A DNA stretch of 64,000 bases from Moringa oleifera (GCA_021397835.1 JAJFZO010000028.1:1364001-1428000); one strand, 5' to 3'; shown: positions 47,753-61,009, counted from the first letter of the stretch. Notes: generated from the sequence alone by a model not told the origin. Made by a program: numbers and translations.

Positions 47753-49369
47753 GGATTCGTTTACATGTATGGGGGCTAGCTGTATCCTCCCTCACTCAAT
47801 TTCAAATGACAATAAGAATAAAGAGTCTCCCCCCATTTCTCTCTCTCTCTCTCTCTCTTTCTCCTTGCTTCTTTACCCTATGAATGCATACATACCCATG
47901 AATTCATAGATACCAGGCTGCATTTTTATTTTCTTTCTTCGAATGGTTCAAATGGCTACTAATTTAAAAGTTTCACTACCAGAAGAAAAGACTTAAGGTA
48001 ATGGTTAAATCTGGGTAAATATAGGAGTAACTTTTTTCACGTAATTTGATATTTATTGATCATATGTGCGGGGAATTATTTTGACCTTCAAGTTGCATTT
48101 GGTATGAGAAAAAAATGAGAAGAATGAAGGTGAAAGAAAAGGTCTTGATGTAATTATTATGTGACTTATGGCCAATATGATTAGATATTGCTGTGAGCTC
48201 AAATCCGCATAACAATCCATCTATTAATAGATTGAAGGAATCAGTGGTACAGGTTCAAGGTAATTTGTTAGGCTAAATAGTTCACATTGTGTTTTTAACT
48301 CAACTTCTTTGAAGTTGGCCCATCTAAGGAAAGTTCTCTTCAACTTGCAGTAAAAAAGCTATTAGAATAGCTTGACTTTTAAAATTACTTTTTATGCCAA
48401 GAATGTTGGAGTTGCGCATTATTTATACTCTTTTTCTTTATAAATATTTTAGTACGTTGTATGAAGTTGAAGTTTTAGTTTTTATTGATAACGTTTTGCT
48501 ATCAAATTTCTCTCCCATTAAAACATTAGAGTGATCTTTTGGGTACATTCTTTGTTTCTCAAAGTTCACTCTGTGCAAGAATCATCACCTTACCAAAGTC
48601 CAACATATTATCATTGTAAGCTTAAATCTTTTTCAAAAAAGCCATAACTTTATTAGTATCTCTCTCTTATATATATTTCTATTTTGACCATTTTGATATC
48701 AACAAATTCGCTTTATTTATGAAAAAAGAATGCTAAATTTGTAGCTCCTTGAAAAACTAGATTTACTAGCCAAGATGATGATCTTACCAGATTTTACGTA
48801 GAAATAAACCTAATGTATTATCCAAAGGCATACATTCACTCTTAATAGAATCCACAAACTTGCCACAACTATCTATATATACTGTCTTAATCATGGTAAT
48901 CACTTCCATCATACCAATGATGGCTTCACCATTTTGACCACTCTCGATAATATGACTAGTCTTACCAATATATTTGAATGTTTAAATACCTTCACCACAA
49001 TTACACCTTGTTTTGGAGTCATTCCCTACGAACATCCTTACATAACTACTACTGAACCAAGGTCAAACCAATCCTCAAGAACCATCAACTCTTTGGGAGC
49101 AAAGGATGGATCAATTGTTTGGTTTGCTTAATAACGTGATTAATTATCAAATATTTTGAGGAAATCCTTCATGTGTCCATATTTGAGCAATCTTCGAGAA
49201 GGTAGTGGAGAAGTAGATATTAAAAACTCTTACTTTAATTAAAGAGAACTAGCCATAAGATTTCTTTCACTAGACTAAATACTGTCCGTAAAGAAGAAAG
49301 ATATGGTAATTAAAACAGTAAAAGCCACCCAACCTCAAAAAGAGAAATATGAAGAGATTTTTAAAGCAA

Positions 49370-50560
49370 ATTCAGTTATTAAATCAGAAGGTGGCAGAAC
49401 TATGGAACCCAAAACAATCAATGATATCTAATGAATTTCGACAAGCAGTGGAATCACCATTCATAAAAGAAATACAATAGATTCTAACACCGCATAAATG
49501 TCAAACCCTCCGATTGATCCATATGATAGGACTACTAACCTTATTGATCATTTAGAAAGGTTTGAAACTATGATGGCGATTCAAGGAATGATTGATGCCC
49601 AAATGTTCATGGTATTTTTCTTTGAAATCCAAAAGGATAAACAACTTTGAATCTATTAGCTAACTACTCATGGCTTTATGAGCAATATGGTAAAGAAAGA
49701 AGACTCATCAAGTTTATTCCAAATTAAATAGAAACCTGAAAAATCTTTGAGGGAATACATGAGGAGATTTACTGAAGCAACTTTGAAGATTAAAGTGTTG
49801 GAACAAACAATAACAATTTCAATTGTTAAAGAAGGTCTATTAGATTGTCCATTTCGTGATACATTAAGGAAGAACCTAATGGGATTTTGATAACCAAATC
49901 CCTAGTTGATGGATCAAATATCAAATCTCTAAAACCTGAAAGCAATAATAATAGAAGTAAAGAAAAGTTAAACAATCATATGAGTATAAGATTTGTAGTG
50001 GTTCATCCTCAATTGAGAGTTACATCCATTTTACAGCTACTGTAGGAAACCTTTTCACTATAAAAATTGATTATAAAAGAGATAACTATTTTTTTCGTAG
50101 CCATCCCTTTATTATAATAAAGCCTAGGACTCTCACCCACTCCTTCTATTGTGTTTTTATGGGTAGGAATCCTTTTTTTTTTTTAATATATATATATATA
50201 ATAAAGCCTAAAGCTAACAATACATGTGTGAAAACCTTAAAATACCTTTCTAAGTAAATTTGTCTCCATATATGCTCAATAAAACATCCTTATAAATATG
50301 GACACTCCTTACTAAAGCAAACAAATAGATTAGCCAAGGAGAAAATAAAAGAAGGAAGCTAGAATAAGGGTGAACTTGTGAATCAACTACTACACTAACC
50401 TAAACCAAAGAGGAACCTATGAGAAACATATTCTGACAATCATTCAACATGAATTTGAGGTTAGAAGACCTCCTAAAACATCGATAGATCCAAGCCATGG
50501 TGACAAAAGAAAGTTTTATAGATTCCATGATGATCATTGACAGATACTAAAGATTGTAAA
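49370..50560 (+). pseudogene. Tat-type gag, second copy, with a ~410 bp insertion
   Basis: The gag core is recognisable at 49500-49870 (IDPYDRTTNLIDHLERFE; LREYMRRFTEATLKI) with shifts. It continues at 50290 and ends near 50560 with KFYRFHDDH and RDICLIL-like sequence, corresponding to the usual CRFH...GH knuckle-like region of Tat gag proteins. Confidence 0.75.
49879..50290. mobile_element. Small unidentified insertion inside the gag copy
   Basis: The sequence between AAGAACCTA and CTTATAAATATGG is absent from the two other gag copies, which read straight through at 46780 and 58530. It has a run of T and an ATATATATATA tract. No coding sequence. It looks like a MITE or solo terminal repeat; family not recognised. 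Confidence 0.7.
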
Positions 50561-50569
50561 GCATTAAAA

Positions 50570-53500
50570 GAAGAAATTGAACATCTTATAAGCAAAGGAT
50601 ATTTGTCTCATTTTGTAGATAAAAATAAAATAGAAGTTGGAAGAAGACAGAAGTTTAAGTCCCATTAAAAGGAATACAAAAAGAAAAAAAGAGTTAAAAA
50701 AAATATTCATCCCTAAAACCAAAAGCTGAGGCAGGTTAAAAAAAGAGCAATAATCATCTTCGCTTTCATAAAAAGCCTGTCTAGTAGGATTTAACAAGTA
50801 AAGGATGGTGATTAATGTATTAGCTAGAGGAATGACATCAATGAAGAATAGCTGCTAAAAGAAAGCATACGCTATGAGACGATGGGAGGTCGACATGGGA
50901 AGAAAGAAATCCTGGTTAAAGGATGTTATCTAATTTTCAAAGGAAAATTTGGAAAGTGTTTAGACACCTCATCATGATGTATTATTGGTCACATTGATTA
51001 TTACCAATTATGACGTTAAAAAGAATATTAATTGATAAAGGAAGTTTAGCTGATGGTATGTACCATTAGAGCTTTACTAAGCAAAGGATAATGGAAGATT
51101 ACTTAAAACCATTTGGTACTCCACTGACAACTTTTTAAGGAAAAGAGTCCCATGAATCATAAAGTTATCGGTTATAGTTGGAGTAGATAGAAGAAATGTC
51201 ATTGTTATGACAACATTCTTGGTAGTCAAGATACCAACTGCTTATAACATAGTGATTGGAAGTCTCATCTTAAATTCAGTATAGGCAGTACTTTTAACTT
51301 ATTACTTAGTGATGAAGTTTTCAATGCAAGAAGGAGTAGGAATGGCGAAAAAAGATTAACGGTTGTTTTAATAATGTTATTTAACTTCTATAAAAGGAAA
51401 AAAATGGACTCAATTATTGTAGTCTTGATAAAAAAGATGAAGGGAAACTATAAAAAGCTAAACATATGGAGCCACTTCAAGAAGTTTAATTAGGAAAAGA
51501 GGTGGGACAAAATACCAATGTATAAGTTCTACTAACTCCTAAAGAAAGAAAAACACAAATTCAGTTCCTTCATAACAATAATGTTGTTTACATATGGTTT
51601 CAATCAAATATACCTAAAATTGATGTGGTTGTGATCACTCACAAGCTATATGTTGATCCTACATTCAAGCCAATCAAATAGAAGAAGCAAATTTTCATAG
51701 TGGACAAATAACAAGTTATAAAAAAAGAAGTAACAACATTGCTAGAAGCAATTTCATCCGAGAAGCATAGTATCTAGGCTAGTTATCAAATGTGGTGCTC
51801 TTCAAGAAGCACAATGGGTAGTGGTACTTGTGTATCCATTCACAGACTTAAATAAAGCTTATGCAAAAGATGACTTTCCCTTCCACATATTAATCAACTT
51901 GTTGAAAAAAGCATTTGTACAAGCTTTTTAGTTTTATGGATGCAATTTTTGGTTACTATTAGATTCCCATAGATCAAAAAAATTAAAAAGAAAAAAGTCT
52001 TCATCATAGAATTAGGGACTCATTGTTATAAAGCTATGCCTTTTGGCTTGAAAAATGTAAGACCAATCTATCAATGATTAGTCAACAAAATTTTTTATCA
52101 ACAAATTGAAAGGAATGTAAAAGCTTAGGTGAATGACATGATCATTAAAAGCCAAAAGCATGAAGTGCATTCTATAGATCTAAAGAAGAATTGGGAAGTA
52201 CTTAGAAGGTATCACATGGAGCTTAATCTAACTAAATGCATTTTGGGGGTATCCTTTAAGAAGTTCCTAGTATTCATGATCATTCAAAGAGAATAAAAAC
52301 CAACCATAACAAAAAAAAAAAAAAAAAATCTTAGTCGTAATCCAAATGAAGTCTCCTAAGAATATGAGAGAAATACAAAGTTCAACAAGAAGAGTTGTTA
52401 CACTAAGTAGATTTGTGTCAACATTAGTAGAAAAATGCTTGCCTTTCTTTAAAACTCTTCAGAATGTGAAAGAATTTCAAGAGACACCTCAATGTTAAAA
52501 GGTTTTTGAGTAGCTAAAGTCCTATCTTCAAAATCCACCACTTTTCTAATGACTTGAAGAGAAGAAATCCTTTGCTTATGTTAATAGCAACCCAGGAAGT
52601 TATTAGTGCAATCTTAACAAAGGTAGGCTAAGGAAAAGAGAAGCCAATTTATTATGTGAGCAAAGTTCTGCATGATGCAAAAACTCCTCACTTAAGAACA
52701 TAAAAGATTACTTATGCAATAGTAATTGTAGCAAGAAAGCTTCGACATTATTTTTAAGCTCATAAAATCATCGTGCTAACCAATAAACCTTCAAAGTAGG
52801 TCCTATAGAAACTAGAAACGTCCAGGAGGATGGCTAAATGGTCCATAAAGCACGGTGAATTTAATATCCAATATCAACCTTTAATGGCTTTGAAAGCTCA
52901 AATCATGATCGATTTCATTGTAGAATAATCTACAAAGACAAGATTGATAAGGAACACAATCACAGCATAAAAGTGCAAATAAATATTATAAAGGGCAAGA
53001 CATAACATCTAATAAAAGAAGATGTCAAGTTGGAATTATTTTATATTGGTTGAGGCATATTAAACTTTGATATGCAGTCGTACTTGATTCCCTTTCATTA
53101 AATAATGAAGTAGAGTATGATGCTTTATTAGCAAGGCTCAAAATTACAAAAAAGAAAAAAACTCAAATTTTGGAATTACAAATATATATGGTGGTTCTCA
53201 ACTTATGGTTAAAAAAAACTTAATATGTATGAAGGCTAGGAACCGTAAACGATTATGTCTTATACAAAACAAATGAGATGTTCAGCTATTTTTGAATGTA
53301 TCAGATTAAATAAGTGTAAAGAGGTAAAAATTCTCAAGTTGATGTTTTGTATAAAATAATAGCCTTAAGGTGCAGTTCATTAAGCAACACCTTCACTGAA
53401 GTATTGAAGATCCTAAGCATCCATCAAGTACTAGTATTTCTACAGAAATAAATCAAGATTGGACTGTTCTCTTAAAGAGGTACTTGTTAGAATCAATTCT

Positions 53501-54480
53501 ACTAGATGATCCCAAAGAAACAAGAAAAGTCAAGAGAAGAGTAGTAAGATTCACCATGATAAGAGAGCAGTTATATTGGAGGTCAATCACTTTTTCATAT
53601 TTAAGATGTCTTACTCTCTCAAAACAAGAATATGTTATGGCAAAAATTCATGAAGGAATTTGTGGAACTCCCATTGGAGCTCACTTTTTGGAAAATAGAG
53701 TTTTGAGGTAAGGCCATTACTAGCTTATATTGTATAAATGCATTATGCAATATGTATGAAAATGTGAAACTTGTAAGAAGTTTGCCTTTTTTTCCAAAGC
53801 TCTTTAACACTAGTCTTATCTATTGAGGCTTATTGGCCCTTTGTACAATAGGTAATGAATCTTTTGGGACTATTTTCACTAGCTACTAGGTTAAGAAAGT
53901 TTGTTATTATAGCAATAGATAGCTTTATGAAATGGGTAAAGGCTAATGCACTAGCCACAATCATAGACCAATAGGACTAGAATTTTATGTAATGGTCTAT
54001 TATGTGTTACTTTGGCATACATCGAGTCATTGTGACAGATAGTGGACTTCAATTCCAAGGCAACAAATTCAAAACATGGCATGCTTGCCCTTAAAATAGA
54101 ATAAAGATTTATAGGAGTAGGTCACCCATAAGATAATGGCTAAGTAGAGATAAATAATCAAACCATTCTATAAGCATTGAAAACCAAACTAGATAAAAAA
54201 AAAATGCTTGGGTTGAGGAATTGTATAGCATCTTATGGGCCTATAGAACCACCAGTAAAACAGCTACTCAAGTAACACCATTTTCATTAACTTTCGATAT
54301 GGAAGCTATTATACTTGTTGAGATTGGTTTTAGCAACCTTCAAATCGAACATTATGATAATATGAAAAATATGGATAATCTAAAAGTCAACCTAGATATT
54401 TTGGAGGAAGCAAGGGATTAAGTATGAATCGAGTAACTCTTTATCATCAAAATATTATAAAGATATTTAATCAAAAGGTG
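50570..54480 (+). pseudogene. Tat-type pol (protease, RT, RNase H, integrase), broken
   Basis: The protease is near 51015-51300, where LIDKGSLADGMYH has Lys in place of the usual Thr/Asn/Ser of the active site. RT spans about 51640-52320, with SNVVLFKKHNG and later VNDMIIKSQKHE in place of YVDDM, then LRRYHMELNLTKC. RNase H spans about 52500-53000. The integrase zinc region is at 53484-53711 (EYVMAKIHEGICGTPIGAHF), the core at 53830-54200, and the C-terminal part at 54221-54421 (SILWAYRTTSKTATQVTPFSL, LDILEEARD). The order and motifs are those of the Tat/Ogre branch of Ty3/gypsy. Stops and shifts are dense throughout. Confidence 0.85.
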
Positions 54481-55177
54481 CGAGGGAAGTAGTTTGTTGA
54501 AATTCAAAAAAATAAGTGCTTCAAATCCAAAAAAAGTTGGTTGAAAATTTGTCCCTAATTAGGAAAGTCTTTACATCATAGTTGAAGTGATGAGGCTTAG
54601 ACTCTATAAACTCAAGACTCCAGAAGGAAGTCTAATTCCTAAGATGTGGAATTAAGATAATTTGAAAAAGTTTTTTTTCTTATGAGATCATTAAATTCTT
54701 GTTTTTCATGAATAAAAGGAATTTGTTCATCTCTATATACTTTTTTTTAAGCATGAGATACTCAAAGCACAATCCATTTTTCAAACACATGCAACTAATA
54801 TTTTATGAGAAAATAAAGAACAAGGTAAGTTAAATCAAGAAACAAATAACAAATATCAAAGCCTCGAAAGGTCACCAATACAAACTTACAATCTTGGAAG
54901 GCAACTATTAGGATATCAAGACTTGAAAGGCAATACAAGTACAAAATCCCCAAAGGACAATATCCAAAATATTAGGCCTTGAAAGGCTTGAAAATTAAAC
55001 CTAATAGCCTTGAAAGGCAAAATCTAAGGTTTAAACAAAATAACTTAAATTTTGAAAGGAAGAACTAAAGGTACATTCACTTCTCTTATTCCTTATCTTC
55101 TTCATTCTACTTCAGGTCCTCATTAGAAGAAGGCAAAAGGAGTATCTGAAGGAAGGTCTTCTACATAATGAAAGAGA
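54481..55177 (+). other. Tat-type region downstream of pol, with CTTGAAAGGCAA repeats
   Basis: No domain is recognised. The stretch at 54850-55070 repeats CTTGAAAGGCAA-like units (about eight times), a common kind of simple repeat between pol and the 3' LTR of such elements. Confidence 0.5.
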
Positions 55178-55193
55178 CACTACAAAAAGATCT
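55178..55193 (+). repeat. CACTA terminal inverted repeat, left
   Basis: CACTACAAAAAGATCT, the hallmark end of plant CACTA elements. It is preceded by AGA, a possible 3 bp target duplication. Confidence 0.8.
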
Positions 55194-55429
55194 AAAAATA
55201 GCAACAAAATTTAATGTCAAACATAATTAATCATCAAATAATAATGAAATAACGATAAATTTGTTACAAAAAAAAATTTGAATGTAGCAATGGACAAATG
55301 ACAGATTAGTCACATATACTAGCGATTGACATTATCTTTGTCACTAAAATTATTTTTAATTAATTTATATTAATCTTTAATCAACTTAGAAATAAAAGTG
55401 ATCGAATTTATATGGGTCACTAATCAAGG

Positions 55430-55885
55430 AACTAGCGACCACCAAGCATTGGTCACTACCAAGGCAAGGCAACCTAGTGACCACCCCATGGGTAGTCGCC
55501 AAGGCTGTAAATTTGCTGCCTTCGAGGGCAACCATGGTCACCATCTTAATTAGTGCCTTCGAAGGCGGTAATGGCCATTAGCTTACTGCCTTCGAAGGCA
55601 GCTATGCATGGCTGCTGATAAAGAAAGCAAACACCTTCGAAGGCAGCCATGCATGGCCGTCAAGGAAGCAAGCTGGCTACCTTTAAATGCAGCCATGCGT
55701 GGTCGCTAAGGCAGCACACTAGTCACCTTCAATGGTGGCCATGCATGGGTGCCAGCTTGTTGCCTTCGAAGATGACAGTCATCAGTAGTTACCTAGACGA
55801 CTAGCTTGCTACCTTCGTAGGCAAACATGTAGGATTGCCAAGGCAGCAAGCTGGTGGCCTTTGAAGGCAGCCATGCATGGCCTTT
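55430..55885. repeat. GC-rich palindromic subterminal repeats of CACTA 2
   Basis: Two palindromes alternate about every 45-60 bp: GCCTTCGAAGGC (with variants, about seven copies) and GCCATGCATGGC (about five copies), linked by AAGGCAGCAAGCTGG-like sequence. Base composition is far richer in G and C than the surroundings. In En/Spm the TNPA protein binds subterminal repeats; the same role is inferred here. Confidence 0.88.
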
Positions 55886-57039
55886 AAATAATTATTTAAT
55901 GAAATAAATAATTTAATTACATTTTTATGGAAATTAAGTTACTTAGATGTTGATTAAATTTTGGAGTTGTTAATTTTATTATTTTAAAATAAATTGAGTT
56001 TATGCTAGATTTAGATAATAGTTTAATTACATCTTGCAATTTACCATAAATAATTAAGTTAGATTTTCATGAAATTTATATTAGTTAATTTGATGTTGAT
56101 TAAATTTTGGAGTTATTAATTTTATTTGTTACTAAATTTTAGCTTATGTTAGATTTAGATAACGTTTAATTAGATATTGTAATTTACGTATGAAAAATAT
56201 TTAATTAAATTTTTATGAAGATTGAATTAATTTCATGTTAATTGTTAATGTAGATCCACTTGTATGTTAGTTAAAATTTATTTTTAATTTATAATTGTTA
56301 GTTGCTATTAGCGTGTTAATTGTTAATTAAATAACTATATTTGGATGATTGTCACTAATATTGAAAAAATTTATGTACATGTTAATCAATTAAATGATAA
56401 TCATAAAGTGTTATTTTTAGTAGAGTTAGTCATTAGACATATTCTTTAAATGTACTATTAAAGAAGTATTAATAAATGTTTATTGTCGGTTACGTGGTTG
56501 TACGTGCATTGAAATAAATTATTCGATAATAGTTCTTGAATTGTTTAGATCAGATAGTTTAAACATATAACATTTATGTGTGGTACATGACATATGCAGA
56601 TTATTATTCATTTTATTTTGTAAAATTTTTGCAGCTTCTCCTTTGTTCTTCGAGTACGTATTAATGGATACGAGCATGTTTTTCAATGAAAAACACTAAC
56701 TCATCTCTATACATGTGATGTACTTGGAGAATTATGGAGATATACTATTGAAATTTTTACAAAATGAAATGAATAATGAGTTATGATATTGTGTTGCACA
56801 TAAGTATACATTTCTGAATGATAAAGAACTACTTACCTTTAAAGTTTGGGTGACATATATAAAATGTTAAATAAATCGTAATACGTCATGTGTTTTTTTA
56901 TGTATCTTCAAAATTGTTTGATGATTATTTTATATAATAATAAGTTTTTAAATTATTGAAATTTTTAAGAGGCAAGTTTTTAGAAACTAGTTTAATTAGA
57001 ACTACTTGAGAAATAAAAACATGAGTATATTAGATTGCC
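55886..57039. other. AT-rich 5' region of CACTA 2
   Basis: Contains a degenerate tandem of TTAATTTGATGTTGATTAAATTTTGGAGTT(A/G)TTAATTTTATT (near 55940 and 56090). No coding sequence recognised before about 57040. Confidence 0.5.
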
Positions 57040-60000
57040 AGTTGATGTACTTTAGGCTTATTGATAGATTCTTAAATCAGAAATTTGGTATGGAAAATGT
57101 TATTTAGTTTACTTGTTGTCAACTGGCATTCATGGATGGAGATAAGATAAGGTGTCCATGTAATCATTAAAAGTTTTAAAACCATTATTATTAAACTGTG
57201 ATGTGATTGAATATCATTTGGCTAATATAATTTTATACTAGGATATTATATTTGAAATTGTCATGAGGAAAATAATAAGAGTTATAATAATGGGGCAATT
57301 GAATATTATACTAAGGAAGGAACTACCACTATACATGAATATGCTAATACATGCCAAATAATGGTAATGGATGCCATTGGTCTGAAATTTAATCTCGCAT
57401 ACATGAAGGAATCCTTTGATCTAAAGGCTCAACGTTTTTACGATATATTGAATGTTGTTAACCAATAGTTATAAGATAAGTGTCAAAATCATTCGTAATT
57501 ATCTGTTGCTACTAGAATGTTAAACATAAAATCAGAACATGATATTTTAGAAAAATATTATGATGATATTTGTCAATTAATGAAAGAGTGATGTTAATCA
57601 ATGATCTCATGATTAAGAATTTTTATAGTACAAAAAATTACTTGCAAGTTATGGGGTTATGGGTTGAAAAGATTCGATTTTGTAACAATAAGTGCATGAT
57701 AAACTATGGTGAGGATAGTGAGTTACGTTCTTATAAGTTTTACGATTATCCGCGATATAAAAGATGAAGATAAAGATTTAATAAATAAAAAATCCCTATT
57801 CCATAAAAGAAAATGTATTATTTTTCTCTCAATCTATGCTTTCAAAGACTATATGCATTAAAAGCCACAGCTAAGAACATGAAATGGAATGCATAACATG
57901 CTTGGATGGTGTAATGCGTCATTGCATTGACTTTCTTGCTTGGATGCATTTTAGTCAATCTCATCCATTTTTTACTGTTGAATATAGAAATGTTAGAATA
58001 AGTTTGAGCATTGATGGATTTCAATCATTTGGTCAGTTAGATAATAATATTCTTCATGACAAGTAATAGAATCACCATTCACAAAAGAAACATAATAGAT
58101 TCCAATATCGCTTGAAAGTCAAACTTTTTAGATTGATCCATATGATGAGACTACGAAGTTTATTGATAATCTAGAAAGGTTTAAAACTATGATGGCGATT
58201 CAAGGAATCATTGATGCCTAAATGTGCAAGATATCTCTATTACTTTAACAAAAGTGGCTTATTCATGGTATTATTCTTTGAAGTCCAAAACAATAAATGC
58301 TTTGAATCCATTGGCCAACTTCTCATGGCTTTATGAGTAATATGCTAAAGAAAGAAGACTCATCAAGCTTATTCTAAATCAAGCAGAAACCTAGAAAATC
58401 CTTGAGGGAGTACATGAGGAGATTTTCTAAAGCAACTTTGAAGATTGAAGTACTAAAACAAATAGGTGTTTTAACTATCAAAGAAGGTTTGCTAGATTGT
58501 CCATTTCATGATACATTGAGGAAGAACCTACATATAAATGTGGACGTTCCTTAATAAAGCAGACAAATAGATTAACCAAGGAGAAAATTAAAAAAAAAAA
58601 AGGCAGCTGGAACAAGAGTGAAACTGTGAATCAACTACTACATTAACCCAAACCGGCATGAAGGAGGAGTAAATATTCCTAACTATAATCATTCATAGAC
58701 CGAAAAATCCAAAAGATAAATTAGATATTTATTTGCAGCATTTACTAGTAGCTTATAAATGTTATGAGAGGTTGGGATGCCTACATTTGACATCTTTTAC
58801 AAAAAAAATTTTATCATGAAAATTGCTCTGATGTGGACCATTAGTGACTTTCTTGCCTACTTAATGTTATCTGGTTAGAGTACATCAGGAAGACTGACTT
58901 GTCTTTACTATTGTAGAGAATATTAAAATGCATTTACCTTTTCCAAGGACGAAAACAGTTTTAATTTGATAACCTTCATAAGTTTTTACCAAAAGATCAT
59001 TTATTTTGAAAGAATAAAACTGCATTTATTAACAATAGGATAGTGAGAAGAGTAGCTCCTCTTATTAAAGTTGGATATGAATTGCTACATGATATATATT
59101 ATTAAGGTTGAGGAAGATTACAGAAGTGGGATATAATCAGATAAATGGTTCTATTTGTAAGACATGCAATTGGAGGAAACAGAGTATATTTTGGGATCTA
59201 CCTTATTAGTACAGTAAATTAATATGACATAACCTTGATATCATGCACATAAAGAAAAATACGTTCAATAATATGTTTAACACAATCATGGTAAAAAAAA
59301 AAAACAAAAGATAATGCAAAGTTAAGCAAAAACTTGAAATAATTTTGTAGACACCCTGAGGTAGTGAGGAATGTGACAACTAGAAAATACCCTAAAGCTT
59401 ACTACAGCTTTAGCAAAACTAGTAGAGAAGTATTTTGTGAATGGGTAAAGAATCTAAGATTTCTTGATGGATATGTATCAAACAAGGCAAGCTGTATAGA
59501 CATGATGAAACATAAGCTATTTAGGATGAAGAGTCATGACTGTCATGTTTGCATGCAACAATTACTTCCCATCGCATTTCGTGAGTTATTGCTTACTAAT
59601 GTGTGGCAAGCACTAATAGAGTTTAGTATTTTCTTTTAAAGAACTTACATCAATTACCATTCGAGTTGAAGATATGAAATGACTTGAGAATGAAATCCCT
59701 ATAATATTTTGTAAACTTGAGCGTATATTTTCTCTAAGCTTTTTTAACTTGATGGAACATCTTTTAATGCACTGGACCTATGAAGCAAAGATAACCAGTC
59801 TAGTGCAGTATCAATGGATGTATCCATTCGAAAGGTATTAATTGTAATTTTAAGTAATTAAAATGTCATTTCAATCACTTAATTATTTGATTATTCTTGA
59901 TTATCATCATAGGTACTTATGGAAGTTAAAAAACAACGTTAATAATAAAGCAAAAATGGAAGGCTTGATATGCAATGCATTTTTGGTTAAAGAAGCATCA

Positions 60001-60330
60001 TCATTTTATTCACACTACTTTGAGTCACGTGTCAATACAAGACATCAAAAATTATCATTGAATGATGCTAGTGATTATGAGCCAAAAGAGTATAAAGAAA
60101 ATCTCTCAATCTTTAAATACCTCGATCAAGAATTTTTTTAAAAAATCTAGATATTTAATAAAGGATGAATATCGAGCCGTATATACATACGTTTTATTGA
60201 ATTTTTCTAAGGTCGAACTGTTCATAGAGTACGTATTTCATAACTTAATCATAACAATTGACTTAGCTCTTCGCACACAAAAATGTTTTTTGGCAATGAT
60301 CGCCTTTTTTCGTACTAATATTTTATAGGA
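57040..60330 (+). pseudogene. CACTA 2 TNP2-type transposase, broken and interrupted by a gag fragment
   Basis: Recognisable blocks in order are FMDGDKIRCPCNH (57135-57170) and MDAIGLKFNLAY (57370). Next come NIKSEHDILEKYYDDICQ (57525) and NFYSTKNYLQVMGL...IRFCNNKCMI (57620-57700). The AWMHFSQSHPFF...GFQSFGQLD block lies at 57950-58040. A retrotransposon gag piece occupies 58060-58657. After it come IIHRPKNPKDKLDIYLQHL (58690), LMWTISDFLAYLMLSG (58830) and KNLRFLDGYVSNKASCIDM with MKSHDCHVCMQQLLPIAFRE (59364-59639). The end is at 59920-60140 (WKLKNNVNNKAKMEGLICNAF). Stops and shifts are frequent. The gag piece replaces the expected block that precedes the CMKKEY-like motif. Confidence 0.85.
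58060..58657 (+). mobile_element. Tat-type gag fragment embedded in the CACTA 2 transposase
   Basis: It matches 49440-49878 joined directly to 50290-50400, and also 46330-46880. It starts at GACAAGTAATAGAATCACCATTC and stops at CCCAAACC. No LTR accompanies it. Confidence 0.85.
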
Positions 60331-60559
60331 TTTATATTTCTCAATTACATGAAATAATTGATCGCGAGGTTGACACTCATATAAACCTTCAATTTTTCAG
60401 TTGGTTTAATATATACGTGCGTACTTGTATCTAAACTTTTGTTTGCTTAATCATTTTTGGTAAATGTAATCAAATAGCTATTTTTTTAATATTTACAAGT
60501 GCATGACCTACTAAACTTTGTTAATAACAATTTTATTAAGGATGTTACAAAAGTCTGTT

Positions 60560-60960
60560 AAAGTTGATGAAATTATATCTAGGATACTATGTCAATGGAT
60601 GTAAATTTTATACTGAAAGGACATGATTCAGATCGAGCTACAATAAAGAGTGAAGTCTGCATTAAAAGGTCTAATTATAATGCAGATGAAAGTAGATGAA
60701 AGCAACTATTTCGATATATTGGTAAAAGTGTCACAATTAGAATATCTTGTATTACCAATTAAGAGAACTAGTTTGTTCAAGTGCGAATGGTTTGATCTCC
60801 AATATGGGCACAAAAGTACATAAATTATATAATCTAGTGGGTATGAATCACATAAACAAATTAAATAAGTATGAGCTATTTGTCTTAACTTTATAAGCAG
60901 CTCAAGTTTATTATATTCCTTATCTAAGCTTAAGGTGTGATAAGCGTGATTAGTGAACTG
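60560..60960 (+). pseudogene. CACTA 2 DUF4216-like domain, broken
   Basis: It contains SNYFDILVKVSQLEYLVLPI followed by SLFKCEWFDLQYG, the usual pattern of DUF4216 at the end of plant CACTA transposases, with the later part interrupted. Confidence 0.7.
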
Positions 60961-61009
60961 TTTACAAGATAAAGGTCAGGTTTCTCATTGAACTTCTAGA
61001 CTCTAGTTT

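Larger units (their letters stand above)
43444..50480 (+). repeat. Tandem segmental duplication of the fibrillin 3' end and adjoining retrotransposon
   Basis: Sequence from about 43444 to 47080 recurs, in order, from about 47137 to 50480. Matching anchors: 43451/47144, exon 7 at 44071/47657, LTR start at 44899/48146, 45109/48454 and gag at 46332/49377. The offset falls from about 3.69 to 3.05 kb because of indels between the copies. The source includes fibrillin intron 6 (3' part), exon 7, the 3' flank, and the 5' LTR plus gag start of a Tat-type element. Confidence 0.88.
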
